A stretch of DNA of 64,000 nucleotides, taken from Spirulinaceae cyanobacterium SM2_1_0 (GTDB taxonomy: Bacteria > Cyanobacteriota > Cyanobacteriia > Cyanobacteriales > Spirulinaceae). The notes beneath the pieces were generated by a model. It saw only the letters and a program-made list of their open reading frames with translations. It did not search any database and was not told where the DNA came from. The translations under genes were made by a program, and so were the position numbers. The DNA lies in the NCBI GenBank assembly GCA_012031265.1, contig JAAUTY010000012.1, forward strand, positions 17,843 to 81,842, in the 5' to 3' direction. This document shows positions 26,765 through 37,009 of the stretch, one piece after another (position 1 is the stretch's first letter; every line of letters starts with the position of its first letter).

Positions 26765-27702
26765 GAGGTTGTGGCGGCGAGGATCTGGTCATCGAGGCTG
26801 AAGTCGATGTCAGCGCGATCGCGCCCCGCTGCCAGATAGTCATTTTGCCAGGAGTCCTGGAGACCGCTGACGAGATCGAATTGGGGTTGCCAAGCCAGCT
26901 CAGTTTTGGCTTTATGAATGTCGGTGAAAAAGTGCTGTACGCGCAGCGGAAAGGCCTTGCGCTTGCCGAAGTCGAATTGTTTGGGGTCGTAGTAAACCAG
27001 TGGCAAACTGCTGGGATCGCGACCGGCGGCCTCGGCGCAGGCCTGGGCGAGGCCGGTGAAGCTGACAGAGCGATCGCCCGAGATGTTGTAAATCTGCCCG
27101 TTTGCTCGCTCATTGCCGAGTATGGCGGTCATCGCCTGGGCAAGATCGCGGACGTGGCCGAGCTGGGTCAGGTATGCGCCGTTGCTGGGGATGGGAACTG
27201 GGCGATCGCGGGCAATGCGGTCAAAGAACCAAGCTTCGAGATCATTGTAGTTCTGCGGGCCGTAGATGTAGACCGGCCGCACCGCCGTCCAGGGCAAACC
27301 CTGGGCGGCGAGGTAAGTCTCGGTCTCGTACTTGCCCTTGTGGCGGCTCTGGGGATCGACGGCATCACCCTCGACATGGGGCATTTGTGCGGATTTTTGG
27401 TAAACCCCGGCGGAACTGACATAGATGAAATGTTGGATTTGACCCGCGAACAGTTCGGCGAGCGGCTGGGTATCGCTTTGCTCACGACCGTTGTTGTCAA
27501 AAACAGCATCGAAGCGCTCGTTGCCCAGCTTGGCTTTCAGGTCAGCGGCGTCTTGGCGATCGCCATGAATCTCCTGGATCCCGTCCACGGGCGCGGGTCG
27601 ATTGCCGCGATTGAACAAGACAACTTCGTGCCCTTGTTCGACTAAAATCTGGGTCAGGTTCACGCCGATGAAGCGCGTGCCGCCCATGATCAAAATTCGC
27701 AT
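26761..27702 (-). CDS. NAD-dependent epimerase/dehydratase-like protein, CSP41 type
   Basis: A 313-aa atypical extended SDR. The Rossmann motif is GGTRFIG at residues 8-14. It carries NNGREQSDTQPLAELF, FIYVSSAGVYQKS and PHVEGDAVDPQSRHKGKYETE, the signature of cyanobacterial homologues of plastid CSP41, RNA-binding proteins linked to chloroplast rRNA and mRNA stability. Whether the bacterial forms bind RNA is not established. The stop codon TAG lies in the terminal CTAG of MITE copy B, but the coding part looks complete. It is divergent from the Ni/Co exporter gene. Confidence 0.85.
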   Translation of the reverse strand: MRILIMGGTRFIGVNLTQILVEQGHEVVLFNRGNRPAPVDGIQEIHGDRQDAADLKAKLGNERFDAVFDNNGREQSDTQPLAELFAGQIQHFIYVSSAGVYQKSAQMPHVEGDAVDPQSRHKGKYETETYLAAQGLPWTAVRPVYIYGPQNYNDLEAWFFDRIARDRPVPIPSNGAYLTQLGHVRDLAQAMTAILGNERANGQIYNISGDRSVSFTGLAQACAEAAGRDPSSLPLVYYDPKQFDFGKRKAFPLRVQHFFTDIHKAKTELAWQPQFDLVSGLQDSWQNDYLAAGRDRADIDFSLDDQILAATTS

Positions 27703-27826
27703 TGGCTCTCCTCGTAGGCGTCAGTCCGGCAACTGACTCGGAGCACCTGCAGGGGCCGCGCCGAAACAATTACCGTCATCGATTGTAAAGTGTTTGCTGC
27801 GCCGCGATGGGCGGCAGAGGAAAGAT

Positions 27827-29096
27827 ATGAACCGGATTGCTCGTTGTCTGGGCTTGGGGTTGCTGGCGCTGCTGTTGGCATTGGGGTGGTCAGCGTTGCT
27901 GGCGGAGCGGAGCGAGGCCGATTTTGCTGATCTCAGTGTGGCGGAGATTGCGATCGCCGAAAATGAGGCCGATGTCATCCTGACCTTTCCTACCCGCCTG
28001 GTGGCTGAATTGGATACGAACGAGGATGGCACGCTCTCGCGGCGGGAGATTCGTCGGCAACGGGAGGAGCTTGAGGAATTTATTGGCGATCGCTTCGCAC
28101 TCACCGCCAATGGGGACAAGTCGCCCGCAATCGAGGTCGCTTACACGCATCGCGACATCGTGTCCGCTGGGGGTGATCAGGCGGCGCGATCGCACGCCAC
28201 CCTGGCGATCACCTACCGCTGGCTCGAACCGGTGCAGCGCTTGACCATCGACTACCAGCTTTTCGACGATGAGATGCCCATTGCCCACTGCCTCGCCACG
28301 GTACAGTACGGCGATGAGGTGGAGACGTTGCTGCTAGATCGCAACAATTCGGAGCACGAGTTGGACTTAGCCAACAATGCGGCGGACAATTTGCTGGCGA
28401 TGGGGTGGGCGATCGCGCTGCCGATGGCGTTTCTCTGGGGGGGGGGCACACGCCCTCTCGCCGGGCCACGGCAAAACGACGATCGGCGCTTACCTAGTCG
28501 GGACGCGGGCGACACCCTGGCACGCGATCTTGTTGGGACTGACGACGGCGATCGCTCACACGGTAATTGTTTTCGCACTCGGGTTAATTGCGCTGCTCGC
28601 CTCGCAGTACATCCTGCCGGAGCAACTGTTCCCCTGGCTCAGCCTTGCCTCTGGCTTGCTGGTCATCGGCATCGGCATGAAGTTGTTGCGGCAGCGCTGG
28701 CACAAACTCGTCGCCCATGACCACAATCACGCTCATACTCACTCCCATCATCACCACCATCACGAACCAGAGGCCGAATTCGACACCTGGCGCAATGTCT
28801 TGACGCTCGGTGTTTCCGGCGGCCTCGCGCCCTGTCCGGCGGCGCTGATTTTGTTGCTGACGACTATTGCCGTCGGGCGCGCTCTGTTTGGCCTGGTGCT
28901 GGTGTCAGCATTCAGTCTGGGCTTGGCGCTGGTCTTGACGACGCTCGGCCTGCTCATGATCGGAGCCAAGCAACTATTTGAGCGAGTTCCAGGACAACTG
29001 AAGTTTGCCCGCTGGCTCTCGCTGCTGAGTGCGGGGCTGATCACCTGTATCGGTTTGGGCATCGCCAGCCATGCGGTGTGGCAGGTGGCGGTCTGA
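27827..29096 (+). CDS. NicO/RcnA-type nickel/cobalt exporter, one frameshift
   Basis: A 422-aa protein when corrected. The N-terminus has a signal-like hydrophobic segment followed by a soluble periplasmic region with an EF-hand-like DTNEDGTLSRREI. The membrane part carries HALSPGHGKT, a histidine-rich loop (HDHNHAHTHSHHHHHH) and GVSGGLAPCPAALILLL, the HX4DH/NicO family marks of metal efflux or uptake. The frame breaks inside a run of ten G (28437-28446). Removing one G joins FLWGGAHALSPGHGKT. Homopolymer miscounting is the simplest cause. Confidence 0.87.
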
Positions 29097-29111
29097 AGCA
29101 GGGATTGGAGA

Positions 29112-29222
29112 CTAGTACCGCTACGCGGAATTTTGAGTTCTGAGTTTTGAGTTCTGAGTGCAGACAATACGGGCATCCTACGGATCCTGAATGGGCATCT
29201 CATTTCCGCCGTCTTGTACTAG
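29112..29222 (+). mobile_element. MITE-like element, copy C
   Basis: 111 bp, CTAG at both ends, TAC-N6-GCGGAA at the left and its imperfect inverse at the right. It lies 15 bp after the stop of the nickel/cobalt exporter gene. Flanks share GATTGG near each end, which may be coincidence. Confidence 0.88.
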
Positions 29223-29437
29223 AGATTGGTTTGGCGTGGTTTGCGGCAGATCACTGGAAGCATCCAGCACAAGCCAGTCATCCCCAGTATGTCATTGTTC
29301 GTTGGCGCTTTGACTTTGAGTGCCCGACAACTCTTTTTGGTGTCGGTTGGGTTGAGACTACGCAGCCTAACCTCAGCCAAGGTGTGGTTGGGTGGGGCGA
29401 TCGCTAACCCAATCTACGAGAGAAAGCGATCAGTTAA

Positions 29438-29523
29438 TGGGGGTGGGGGGGCTCGAACCCCCACGAGCTTATCAGGCTCAGCGGATTTTAAGTCCGCAGC
29501 GTCTACCATTCCGCCACACCCCC
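29438..29523 (-). tRNA. tRNA-Leu (UAA), without the usual group I intron
   Basis: An 86-nt class II tRNA. The acceptor GGGGGTG pairs with CACCCCC, the discriminator is A, and the T-arm is GGGGG-TTCGAGC-CCCCC. The anticodon stem GCGGA/TCCGC encloses CTTAAAA, anticodon TAA. The loop is continuous. Many cyanobacteria and plastids interrupt exactly this tRNA with a group I intron; none is present here. Confidence 0.95.
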
Positions 29524-29711
29524 AGGGTGCAATAAGACAAGCTTTCACTATATCAAAAATTTTGCGGTGGAGAGAGGCGATCGCCAATACCTCAATCACA
29601 TCACTCTGCCTTGAGAGTGAAGATCGCGGCGGACAAACCAGTTTGCCCCAGACAGGCGGTACTATGTGACCTGGGAGTTAATTGGCTGGATAGCTGAGGC
29701 ATTGAGAACTC

Positions 29712-29963
29712 ATGAGTGAAATCGTCGCACAGATCCTGAACAGTGAAGATGGGATCGCGCTGCTGCTCTATATCGCCCTGGCTGGCATTTACCTTGTGGT
29801 GTTACCAGCTTTGTTGTATGCCTATCTCAACTGGCGCTGGTATGTAGCTGGTTCTATCGAACGGACGCTGCTTTACTTCTTCGTCTTCTTCCTATTTCCC
29901 GGCTTGTTACTGCTTAGCCCATTCCTCAACTTTCGGCCGCGACGACGCAAGCTTGAGGCTTGA
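29712..29963 (+). CDS. ndhL: NAD(P)H-quinone oxidoreductase subunit L
   Basis: NdhL is a small membrane subunit of the cyanobacterial NDH-1 complex (cyclic electron flow, respiration and CO2 uptake). The 83-aa protein has two membrane helices (about 16-38 and 52-72) and the family motifs [22 protein letters not shown] and [12 protein letters not shown]. The next gene, DUF3007, starts about 6 bp after its stop, an arrangement common in cyanobacteria. Confidence 0.93.
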   Translation: MSEIVAQILNSEDGIALLLYIALAGIYLVVLPALLYAYLNWRWYVAGSIERTLLYFFVFFLFPGLLLLSPFLNFRPRRRKLEA

Positions 29964-29968
29964 GCAAT

Positions 29969-30292
29969 ATGCGCCGCATTGATGCGATCGCCATTGTCTT
30001 TGGCTTATTTCTCGCTGGTGGCGCGAGTTACCTGTTGCTTCGCGTCGGGGGGCTAGATAGCTTGGACGCGGGCGTATGGAGTCAGTTGCTTTTGGTCGGC
30101 GTCGTCATCGCCTGGTTAGGAACTTATCTGTTCCGCGTGTCAACGCAAACGATGACCTATAACCAGCAGTTAAAGGACTACGAAGAAGCCGTTTTGCAGA
30201 AGCGTCTCGATGCAATGAGTCCGGAAGAACTGGCTGAGCTGCAAGCGGAAATTGAGCGCGAATCGCAGCCGACTAGCGACCCCGAAGCTTGA
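29969..30292 (+). CDS. DUF3007 family membrane protein
   Basis: A 107-aa protein with two membrane helices (about 4-25 and 40-60) and a charged, helical C-terminal tail (EEAVLQKRLDAMSPEELAELQAEI). The family regularly follows ndhL, so a link to NDH-1 is plausible, but its function is unproven. ATG at 29969 was preferred to the TTG at 29960 that overlaps the ndhL stop. It is convergent with thyX, with 24 bp between. Confidence 0.85.
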   Translation: MRRIDAIAIVFGLFLAGGASYLLLRVGGLDSLDAGVWSQLLLVGVVIAWLGTYLFRVSTQTMTYNQQLKDYEEAVLQKRLDAMSPEELAELQAEIERESQPTSDPEA

Positions 30293-30316
30293 GTCATCGC
30301 TCCGGAAAATTTCGCC

Positions 30317-31039
30317 TCAAGGTGATAATTTCGCTTTCTTGGCACGGTTCTCAGCGTACCAGGTGGCGATCGCCGGCATCCAGTCTGCAAACTGCACGAA
30401 CAGTAGTTCGGAAAATTTTTGGATCTCGAGCTGGGCATCCTTTTTCCAGCGCAGATCGAGCAAGTGCATGAGCGAGCGGGCATTGCAACTGAGTACAAAG
30501 TGCTGACGGGTATCGAAAGGAATCAGGCTGCGCGCGTGCTCTTCCGACAGCCCTTCGGCTATCCGCTGCTGGTAGCGCTCGGCAGCCGCCCGGCACCAAT
30601 CACAATCGGCTTGTCGCTGCTCGGGGGTATATTCATAGCGCTTGCCTTGGCGGTTTGTATACTTTCCCACTGGTCGGAGGTAGAAAACATCTTCGAGATC
30701 GCGATCGCCCGTTGCCACGTCGATGATGCGCTTTCCAGAATATCGGAAGCTCTGTACGTCAAAGCTGACACCCACGCGATGCGTCCGCAATTGCTGCATC
30801 ATTGAGTGGGGAAAATAGCCGACATTGACGACGATTTGCGGATGTTCGAGCGGGCCAAAATGACCGCGATCGCCCGCCAACAAATACTTAACAATCAACT
30901 CGCCAGCCTCAGTTTCGCTGGGAAAGCGATCGCGCTTGTCCCAGACAAAATCTTCAGAATAATCTTGGTGCATCGCCGCCCAAACTGTTTGTTGGGGATA
31001 GGGAGTCGCGGCGAGCCGTTCGAGCTGAAATCTGTCCAT
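30317..31039 (-). CDS. thyX: Flavin-dependent thymidylate synthase
   Basis: ThyX makes dTMP from dUMP using FAD, NADPH and methylene-THF. The 240-aa product has the ThyX motif in QLRTHRVGVSFDVQSFRYS (about residues 83-101), an upstream HFGPLEH, and the C-terminal SLMHLLDLRWKKDAQLEIQ that contacts dUMP. No thyA is seen in the window. It is followed on the same strand by no close partner; the rhomboid gene lies 45 bp upstream. Confidence 0.95.
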   Translation of the reverse strand: MDRFQLERLAATPYPQQTVWAAMHQDYSEDFVWDKRDRFPSETEAGELIVKYLLAGDRGHFGPLEHPQIVVNVGYFPHSMMQQLRTHRVGVSFDVQSFRYSGKRIIDVATGDRDLEDVFYLRPVGKYTNRQGKRYEYTPEQRQADCDWCRAAAERYQQRIAEGLSEEHARSLIPFDTRQHFVLSCNARSLMHLLDLRWKKDAQLEIQKFSELLFVQFADWMPAIATWYAENRAKKAKLSP

Positions 31040-31083
31040 GTTTTTAGTTCAAGGATTCAGAATGAAGCAGCGAGTATCAGTGT

Positions 31084-32658
31084 CTAATCGCGGCGGGGCC
31101 AGCTGAGTAATAGCAGATTGCCGACCAGAAAACCAATCGTTAAACCGAGCAGATGCGCCAGGACACTGACCTGGGGCACGAGGACATCGAACAGGGTTTG
31201 CAGGGCGACGACGGCGAGCAACAGTCGCAGTCGTTTAGCTGCCAAGTGACTTTTTTCGCGGAGCCAGCCATAGACCAACATGGCGAGCAAGACGCCGACT
31301 ATGCCGACGATCGCGGCTGATGCCCCGACGAGGAGTTGTTGCGTTTGAACCGTGACGATGGCGATCGCCACAAATGCCAGCATCGACAGCACGCCAGTGG
31401 CTAAATAGACCGCTAAATAGCGCCAAGTGCCTAGACGCACCTCGACGAACGGGCCGAGAATATAAAGACCGACCATATTGGTCAACAAATGAACCCAGCC
31501 GTAGTGGAGAAAATTGGCGCTGAGCAAGCGCCACCACTCACCGCCATACCAAACCTGCTCAGGTAGGAGCGCGCCCAAGGCAATGAGCGTACTGGCATTC
31601 TGGCTGCCGCCGCGCAGCAGCTCCGCCGCAAAGGCGAAGAGATTCAGGGCGATGAGACCGTAGGTTCCGTAAGCTTTTTTGGGGCGCAACGTCAGCACGC
31701 CACCGTAGCGGGCTTCTTGCTGCAACTCCGCCTTGAGCCGCAGCAACATCTGCCGTGAGCTTGTGGTTAGGGTTAGGCGCGGATTTGCCGGGGGTTGAGC
31801 AAGTCGCCAGGTAATCGCATTCTGCAAGATGACGCTGTTGCTACTCGCCCGCAAGCGTCGCAGGTGATTGTGTAGGCGACGATCAGGTTGTGCGACCAGT
31901 TGCGCTGTGATGCGCCAGAAGCTCTGCATCGCGGGCGGCTGGGTTGCCAGTGGCCCCGCTAGCAAGCGGCACACCTCCTCCGTCTGCCCACAAAAGGCGA
32001 GGGCAAAGAGGCGGGCGAGGTTGAGAGCATCGGGGCTGGCGCGACGGGTCAGGGCGGGCTGCGATCGCTCCAGTGCCCAGAGCAAACCATTGAGGTCGCC
32101 AACCTCGCCGAGGGCGCGGAGATAGTACAGCGCTAGGTGTGGATCGCGGTGCAACGCATTCTCCGGCACATGTTGTTGAATCCAGTCCAGCAGTTCCCCC
32201 CAGCGCGCGTCCATGAGCAGGAGGAGCGCCGTCGCATTGCGGCCGAGTGGCGAGGCGAGTGGCTCTGCAACGCGCAGATTGGCGATCGCCACATGCGCCG
32301 ACCCCCGTTGACCCAGTTCGAGGGCGCGCAAGATCTTAGGCTGCTCAAACCAACCATCGATCGGATGTAGCCAGCGCAGATAAGTGGCGATCTGGCGGGC
32401 CTCGCGATAGCGTTCCTGGTAAATCAAGGCATTGACCCGGGCAAATCCCAGCAGCGGCACCATGAGCAGCATGAACCACAAGCCACCGCCCAGAACGCTG
32501 GCGAGGTAGGGATCAACGTAGAATGTACTGACGGCAACAGCCAACACCAAACCGGCGATCGCACTCCAACCGCGATTATGGCGCGAGAGCAAGGTTCGCG
32601 CCAACAGCGAGAGGCAGGAAAAGCAAACAATCCAGATGATCAGCTGATGGAGCGTCAT
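31084..32658 (-). CDS. Rhomboid family intramembrane serine protease with N-terminal TPR-like region
   Basis: A 524-aa protein. Two N-terminal membrane segments (about 5-75) are followed by a soluble helical region (about 80-325) with repeat-like helices, then a C-terminal rhomboid domain with six or so helices. The catalytic serine is in VGASAAIVG and the catalytic histidine in SVLAHLLGLTIG. The usual WRLLSANFLHYGWVHLLTNM precedes them. Such proteases cut membrane-anchored substrates; the substrate is unknown. Start at ATG 32658. Confidence 0.88.
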   Translation of the reverse strand: MTLHQLIIWIVCFSCLSLLARTLLSRHNRGWSAIAGLVLAVAVSTFYVDPYLASVLGGGLWFMLLMVPLLGFARVNALIYQERYREARQIATYLRWLHPIDGWFEQPKILRALELGQRGSAHVAIANLRVAEPLASPLGRNATALLLLMDARWGELLDWIQQHVPENALHRDPHLALYYLRALGEVGDLNGLLWALERSQPALTRRASPDALNLARLFALAFCGQTEEVCRLLAGPLATQPPAMQSFWRITAQLVAQPDRRLHNHLRRLRASSNSVILQNAITWRLAQPPANPRLTLTTSSRQMLLRLKAELQQEARYGGVLTLRPKKAYGTYGLIALNLFAFAAELLRGGSQNASTLIALGALLPEQVWYGGEWWRLLSANFLHYGWVHLLTNMVGLYILGPFVEVRLGTWRYLAVYLATGVLSMLAFVAIAIVTVQTQQLLVGASAAIVGIVGVLLAMLVYGWLREKSHLAAKRLRLLLAVVALQTLFDVLVPQVSVLAHLLGLTIGFLVGNLLLLSWPRRD

Positions 32659-32846
32659 AGCAAGACGGTTGGCCGCGCAGTCAGCATCGGCAAGTGCCAG
32701 CGGCGTAGTTTAGATGCGGCTTCGTCATCAGTTATACCGAGTTTTCCACCAGCATGGCTGACCGACAATCAGTTGCCCTGCTAGTGTACGGCGAGAATCG
32801 CTGTTGCTGCACAAGCCAGCGTCGGCTCTGACACAATATTGCCAGA

Positions 32847-32957
32847 CTAGTACCGCTACGCGGAATTTTGAGTTCTGAGTTTTGAGTGATGAGTGCGGAC
32901 AATACGGGCATCCTACGGATCCTGAATGGGCATCTCATTTCCGCCGCCTTTTACTAG
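32847..32957 (+). mobile_element. MITE-like element, copy D
   Basis: 111 bp with CTAG at both ends (right end reads TTTTACTAG). It stands alone in a gene-free stretch, the only copy not within 40 bp of a gene end. Confidence 0.88.
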
Positions 32958-33733
32958 GAGATGGGGTTGTCGGTGCGCCGACTCACCGGTCGCGTCCGCT
33001 CAGCGGCTGAGAAATCCGTTGGCGCGGGCTGGGAGCATTCCACTGTAGCAATTCTCAGCCTCGGTGTAGTACCCGACCAGGAAGGGGTTCACCGCCGTCT
33101 ATTGCTCTGGCTCGACCTGATGCGCGATCCCCCCGGCTGCCCTGGGACTGTTGGCGGTCAGTTGGTCTGAACCCGTGGAGATGTGGTGGAATGGGTCGCA
33201 CATCGCCACTGTGGGATGTGCCCGCGCGGGCCGGTCGTCACCTTAGCTTAGGAATTAAACACTAGAGAAACTAACCTACCTAGAAAGTTCTAAAAGCTGG
33301 CAGAACTAGGGGATGGACATGACCATTCAGGTTCGCATTGAACAGTATTCAAGTATGTCCTTAACTTTAAGGAGCGCCCCCCGTAATTTCCTTTATACGG
33401 ATAAAAATAAGGATGATTGACGCCGATTGCCACCCTATCTAGCCATCTGCATCAGCGGCATTTTCTTAACACTAACTGAGCCATTGCTGCTATGCTGAAT
33501 GAGTCTCTAGCTTTTAACATTGGACTATTACTCAAGATCAGGGGATCGCTACAATTCAACAAGACTGCATTCAACCCGCTCAGAATACAGTCTTTGTCAA
33601 ATTAATCGTCTAGCAAGCCTATCTAACCGTCTGCAACGGCTGGCCTGGCAAGTCGTGCCGGCGTGCTGTACTGCTGAATGCGGCTGACCTAAGTTGGCGA
33701 TCATCAGTTAATCATTCGCCAGGATTCGTCGCC
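32958..33733. other. Gene-free stretch upstream of the adenylate cyclase
   Basis: No protein-like frame is convincing in these roughly 775 bp. The left part (to about 33240) is GC-rich and includes a short frame at 32961-33170 without recognisable features. From 33240 the base composition becomes clearly more AT-rich, as expected for a promoter and leader region of the cyclase. No terminator or RNA gene was recognised. Confidence 0.45.
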
Positions 33734-33784
33734 TTGAACGCTGTGGGTAAACAGAGACTAGAGCCAGGAAAACTCTCCAAACCT

Positions 33785-36700
33785 ATGCGAGACGCTGATA
33801 AAACCAAGGAGCAACTGATCGCAGAGCTGACGGCTACACGCCAGCGGGTCACCGAACTTGAAGGCCTCAATCATGACCGCCTCGCCGCGGAGCGCACCCT
33901 GAGCGAAGCCGAACAGCTCTACCGCAATATTCTCGACAACGCCGTCGCGGGCTTCTTTCAGACCACTCCTGACGGCCGCTATCTGGTCGTCAACTATGCG
34001 ATGGCGCGGATCTTCGGTTATAACTCACCGCTGGAGATGACCGAACAGATCCAGGACGCGCGCCGACAGATCTATGTCGATCCTTGCGATCGCGATGACT
34101 TTGAGCATCTCCTTACCGAGCTGGGCGCGGTCAAAGAATTTGAGTACCAGGCTTACCGCAAGGACGGCTCAACCGTCTGGGTGTCGGACAATGCCCGGGT
34201 CGTTTGCGATCAGGACGGCAAGATTCTCTACTACGAGGGCAACACCATCGACATCAGCGAGCGCAAAGCGATCGCCGCCGAGCTCGAGCGCACCGTCGAA
34301 GAACGCACCGCCGCGCTGCAAGAGTCCAACGACATCCTGGTCGTCGAAGTTGTCAAGTATCAACGCAGCCTGGAAGAATTGAGTGCTGCCCGCACCCAAC
34401 TGAAGGCAATTCTCGATACGGTTCCGGGCATCGTCTCCTGCGTCAGTGCCGATCTGCGCTACCTCGGCGTCAATCAACATTTCGCCCGCGCCTTCGACGC
34501 TAAACCGGAGGAATTTATTGGCCAGAATATCGGCTTCCTCGGTGCTAGTGCGGAATTTAGTGAATTCGTCCGGGACTTCTTCGCGAGCAATGCGCGGGAG
34601 TCTTGCCGCAGCATTAACTTATTGGTGGAAGATCGCCTCCGCAGCTATCTCGTCGTCGCCCAAAAATACGCCCAAGACCAAGCCGCGTTTACGGTCGGCA
34701 TCGATATCACCGAGCGCCGCCAGACAGAACTGGAACTGCAAACTGCGAAGACGCAGCTTCAGGCAATTCTGGATGCTGTCCCCGGTATTGTCTCCTGGAT
34801 CGACGCCGATCTGCGCTACCTCGGCGTCAACCGCCACCTAGCACGCAACTTCAATATGCCGCCCGAAGCTTTTGTCGGTCAGGACATCGGCTTTCTTGGC
34901 GCAGGCGCTGAATTCAATGACTTTGCCCGCCGCTTCTTCAGTAGCCCCGTGCATGAAGCCTATCAAGAAGTGACGGCTAAGGTCAGCGGTAGCGAACGCA
35001 CCTATCTGATCGTGGCGCAAAAGTATGATGATGGTCAGGCGGCTTTTTTTGTCGGCATTGACTTCACTGAGCGCAAGCGCGCTGAGGCTGGACTCAAAGA
35101 AGCCGAGACCAATTATCGCAGCATTTTTGAAAATGCCATCGAAGGCATCTTCCAGGCGACGCCAGACGGTCACTTTCTAAGTGTCAACCCGGCATTGGCG
35201 CGTATCCTCGGTTATGACACGCCGAAGGATCTTCTGGACGACATGACCAGCATGGGCTTGCAGATGCACGTCAATCCGGAGCAGCGCGCTGAGTTTCTGC
35301 GTCAGTTGGCGGTGTCGGGGTCAGTCGTCGGTTTTGAGATGCAGGTCTATCGCCGCGACGGCAGCATTACCTGGATCTCGGAAAACGCTCGCGTTGTGCG
35401 TAATGAGCAGGGAGATGTTCTTTACTACGAGGGCACGATTGAGGACATCAGCGATCGCAAACGTGCCGAAGCCGCCCTCCAGAGTGCCAACGAACACCTG
35501 GAGCTGCGGGTTGAGGAGCGTACCGCCGCCCTCCGCGAAGCCAACCACCAACTGATCCGCGAGATCGCCGAGCGCCGCCGCGCTGAGCAGGCGCTGCGCG
35601 CCTCAGAAGCAGAGCTAAAAGCCCTATTTGCGGCGATGACTGACATCATCACTGTCTTTGATGCCGAGGGGCGCTATGTCAAGGTCGTCACCACCAACTC
35701 GGAGGTGGTCTACAGCCCGACCGCAGAACGGATTGGCAAGAGTGTCTACGAGGTACTGCCCGCCAAGCAAGCGGAGCTGTTTGTCACCCATATTCAGCGC
35801 GTCTTGAATTTGGGGCAAACCATGACTTTTGAATACAGTCTGCCCGTTGAGGTCACGCATCAGCGCCGCCGTTCACAACAAGGCGATCGCGAGATCTGGT
35901 TCTCGGCGAGCGTCTCGCCTATGCCCAACAACTGCGTCATCTGGGTGGCGCGCAATGTCACCGAGCGCAAGCGGGTTCAGGATGCGCTCCGGCGGGCTGA
36001 GGCCAAGTACCGGAGTATTTTTGAAAATGCGGCGGAAGGGATCTTCCAAGCGACGCCGGATGGACAATTTCTCAGTGTTAATCCGGCGCTGGTGGCGATG
36101 TATGGCTACGCGAGCGAAGCCGAACTCCTTAATCAACCCCGCTTGCGCGCCCAACTCTATGAAGATCCCAGCCGCTATGGGGATTTAATCGCCGCGCTGG
36201 ACGAGTACGGAGCGGTCTCGCACTTTGAAGCCTTGGTGCGGCGTCGGGAGGGTCAATCGCTCTGGGTTTCGGAAAATGTGCGGGCCGTGCGCGACGAACA
36301 GGGTCGCCTACTCTATCACGAGGGTACGGTGGACGACATCAGCCAGCGCAAGCAGACGGAGGAAGCGCTCCGGGCGGAACAGGAGAAGTCGGAGCGTCTG
36401 TTGTTGAATATCTTGCCCCAGGCGATCGCTCAGCAACTGAAGGAGTATCAGGGCGCGCTCGCCGAACGCTTTGAGTCGGCGACGGTGATGTTTGCCGACA
36501 TTGTGAATTTCACGCCCTTCGCCGCCAATGTCTCACCGCTGGAGCTAGTGAGTATGCTCAACCAGATTTTCTCGGCCTTCGACCGACTGGCAGAGCAGTA
36601 CGGGCTGGAAAAAATCAAAACCATCGGCGATGCCTACATGGTCGCGGGTGGCTTGCCGACGCCGAAGGAGGATCATGCTGAGGCGATCGCTACGATGGCG

Positions 36701-37009
36701 CTGGCGATGCAGTCGGTGATTGGTCAATTTCGCCGCAATGATGGTGAAGCCTTCCGCATCCGCATTGGCATTCATACCGGCTCAGTCGTGGCTGGGGTGA
36801 TTGGAACGAAGAAGTTCATCTATGACCTCTGGGGCGATACCGTGAATATCGCCTCACGCATGGAAACCCAGGGAGAAACCGACCGCATCCAGGTGACTGC
36901 TGCTACCTATGAGCGGCTGGCCGATCATTACCGTTTTGAAGAGCGGGGTACGATCGAGGTCAAAGGCTGCGGCCCAATGAAGACTTACTGGCTACTCAGT
37001 CAGCTTTAG
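33785..37009 (+). CDS. Multi-PAS class III adenylate cyclase
   Basis: About 1074 aa, or 1091 if TTG at 33734 is the start. It has six PAS/PAC units, then a class III cyclase domain covering the last 178 residues. Metal aspartates are in MFADIVNF and IGDAYM; the purine-selecting Lys (EKIKTIG) and Asp (YDLWGDTVNIASRM) indicate ATP, so cAMP is the likely product. PAS units 1, 4 and 6 (AV/AI/AA-x-GxFQxTPDG) resemble each other, and units 2 and 3 (ILDTVPGIVS / ILDAVPGIVS) are near-duplicates. No membrane segment is seen, so it is probably cytosolic. The TAG stop lies in the TTAG of MITE copy E. Confidence 0.9.
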   Translation: MRDADKTKEQLIAELTATRQRVTELEGLNHDRLAAERTLSEAEQLYRNILDNAVAGFFQTTPDGRYLVVNYAMARIFGYNSPLEMTEQIQDARRQIYVDPCDRDDFEHLLTELGAVKEFEYQAYRKDGSTVWVSDNARVVCDQDGKILYYEGNTIDISERKAIAAELERTVEERTAALQESNDILVVEVVKYQRSLEELSAARTQLKAILDTVPGIVSCVSADLRYLGVNQHFARAFDAKPEEFIGQNIGFLGASAEFSEFVRDFFASNARESCRSINLLVEDRLRSYLVVAQKYAQDQAAFTVGIDITERRQTELELQTAKTQLQAILDAVPGIVSWIDADLRYLGVNRHLARNFNMPPEAFVGQDIGFLGAGAEFNDFARRFFSSPVHEAYQEVTAKVSGSERTYLIVAQKYDDGQAAFFVGIDFTERKRAEAGLKEAETNYRSIFENAIEGIFQATPDGHFLSVNPALARILGYDTPKDLLDDMTSMGLQMHVNPEQRAEFLRQLAVSGSVVGFEMQVYRRDGSITWISENARVVRNEQGDVLYYEGTIEDISDRKRAEAALQSANEHLELRVEERTAALREANHQLIREIAERRRAEQALRASEAELKALFAAMTDIITVFDAEGRYVKVVTTNSEVVYSPTAERIGKSVYEVLPAKQAELFVTHIQRVLNLGQTMTFEYSLPVEVTHQRRRSQQGDREIWFSASVSPMPNNCVIWVARNVTERKRVQDALRRAEAKYRSIFENAAEGIFQATPDGQFLSVNPALVAMYGYASEAELLNQPRLRAQLYEDPSRYGDLIAALDEYGAVSHFEALVRRREGQSLWVSENVRAVRDEQGRLLYHEGTVDDISQRKQTEEALRAEQEKSERLLLNILPQAIAQQLKEYQGALAERFESATVMFADIVNFTPFAANVSPLELVSMLNQIFSAFDRLAEQYGLEKIKTIGDAYMVAGGLPTPKEDHAEAIATMALAMQSVIGQFRRNDGEAFRIRIGIHTGSVVAGVIGTKKFIYDLWGDTVNIASRMETQGETDRIQVTAATYERLADHYRFEERGTIEVKGCGPMKTYWLLSQL

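Noticed and set aside
29147..29407. Frame beginning inside MITE copy C (MSSECRQYGHPTDPEW...)
   Set aside because: The same start peptide appears from several copies in different contexts, so it is a by-product of the repeat being open in that frame.
32961..33170. Short forward frame next to MITE copy D
   Set aside because: No family features and no plausible start context; treated as non-coding.
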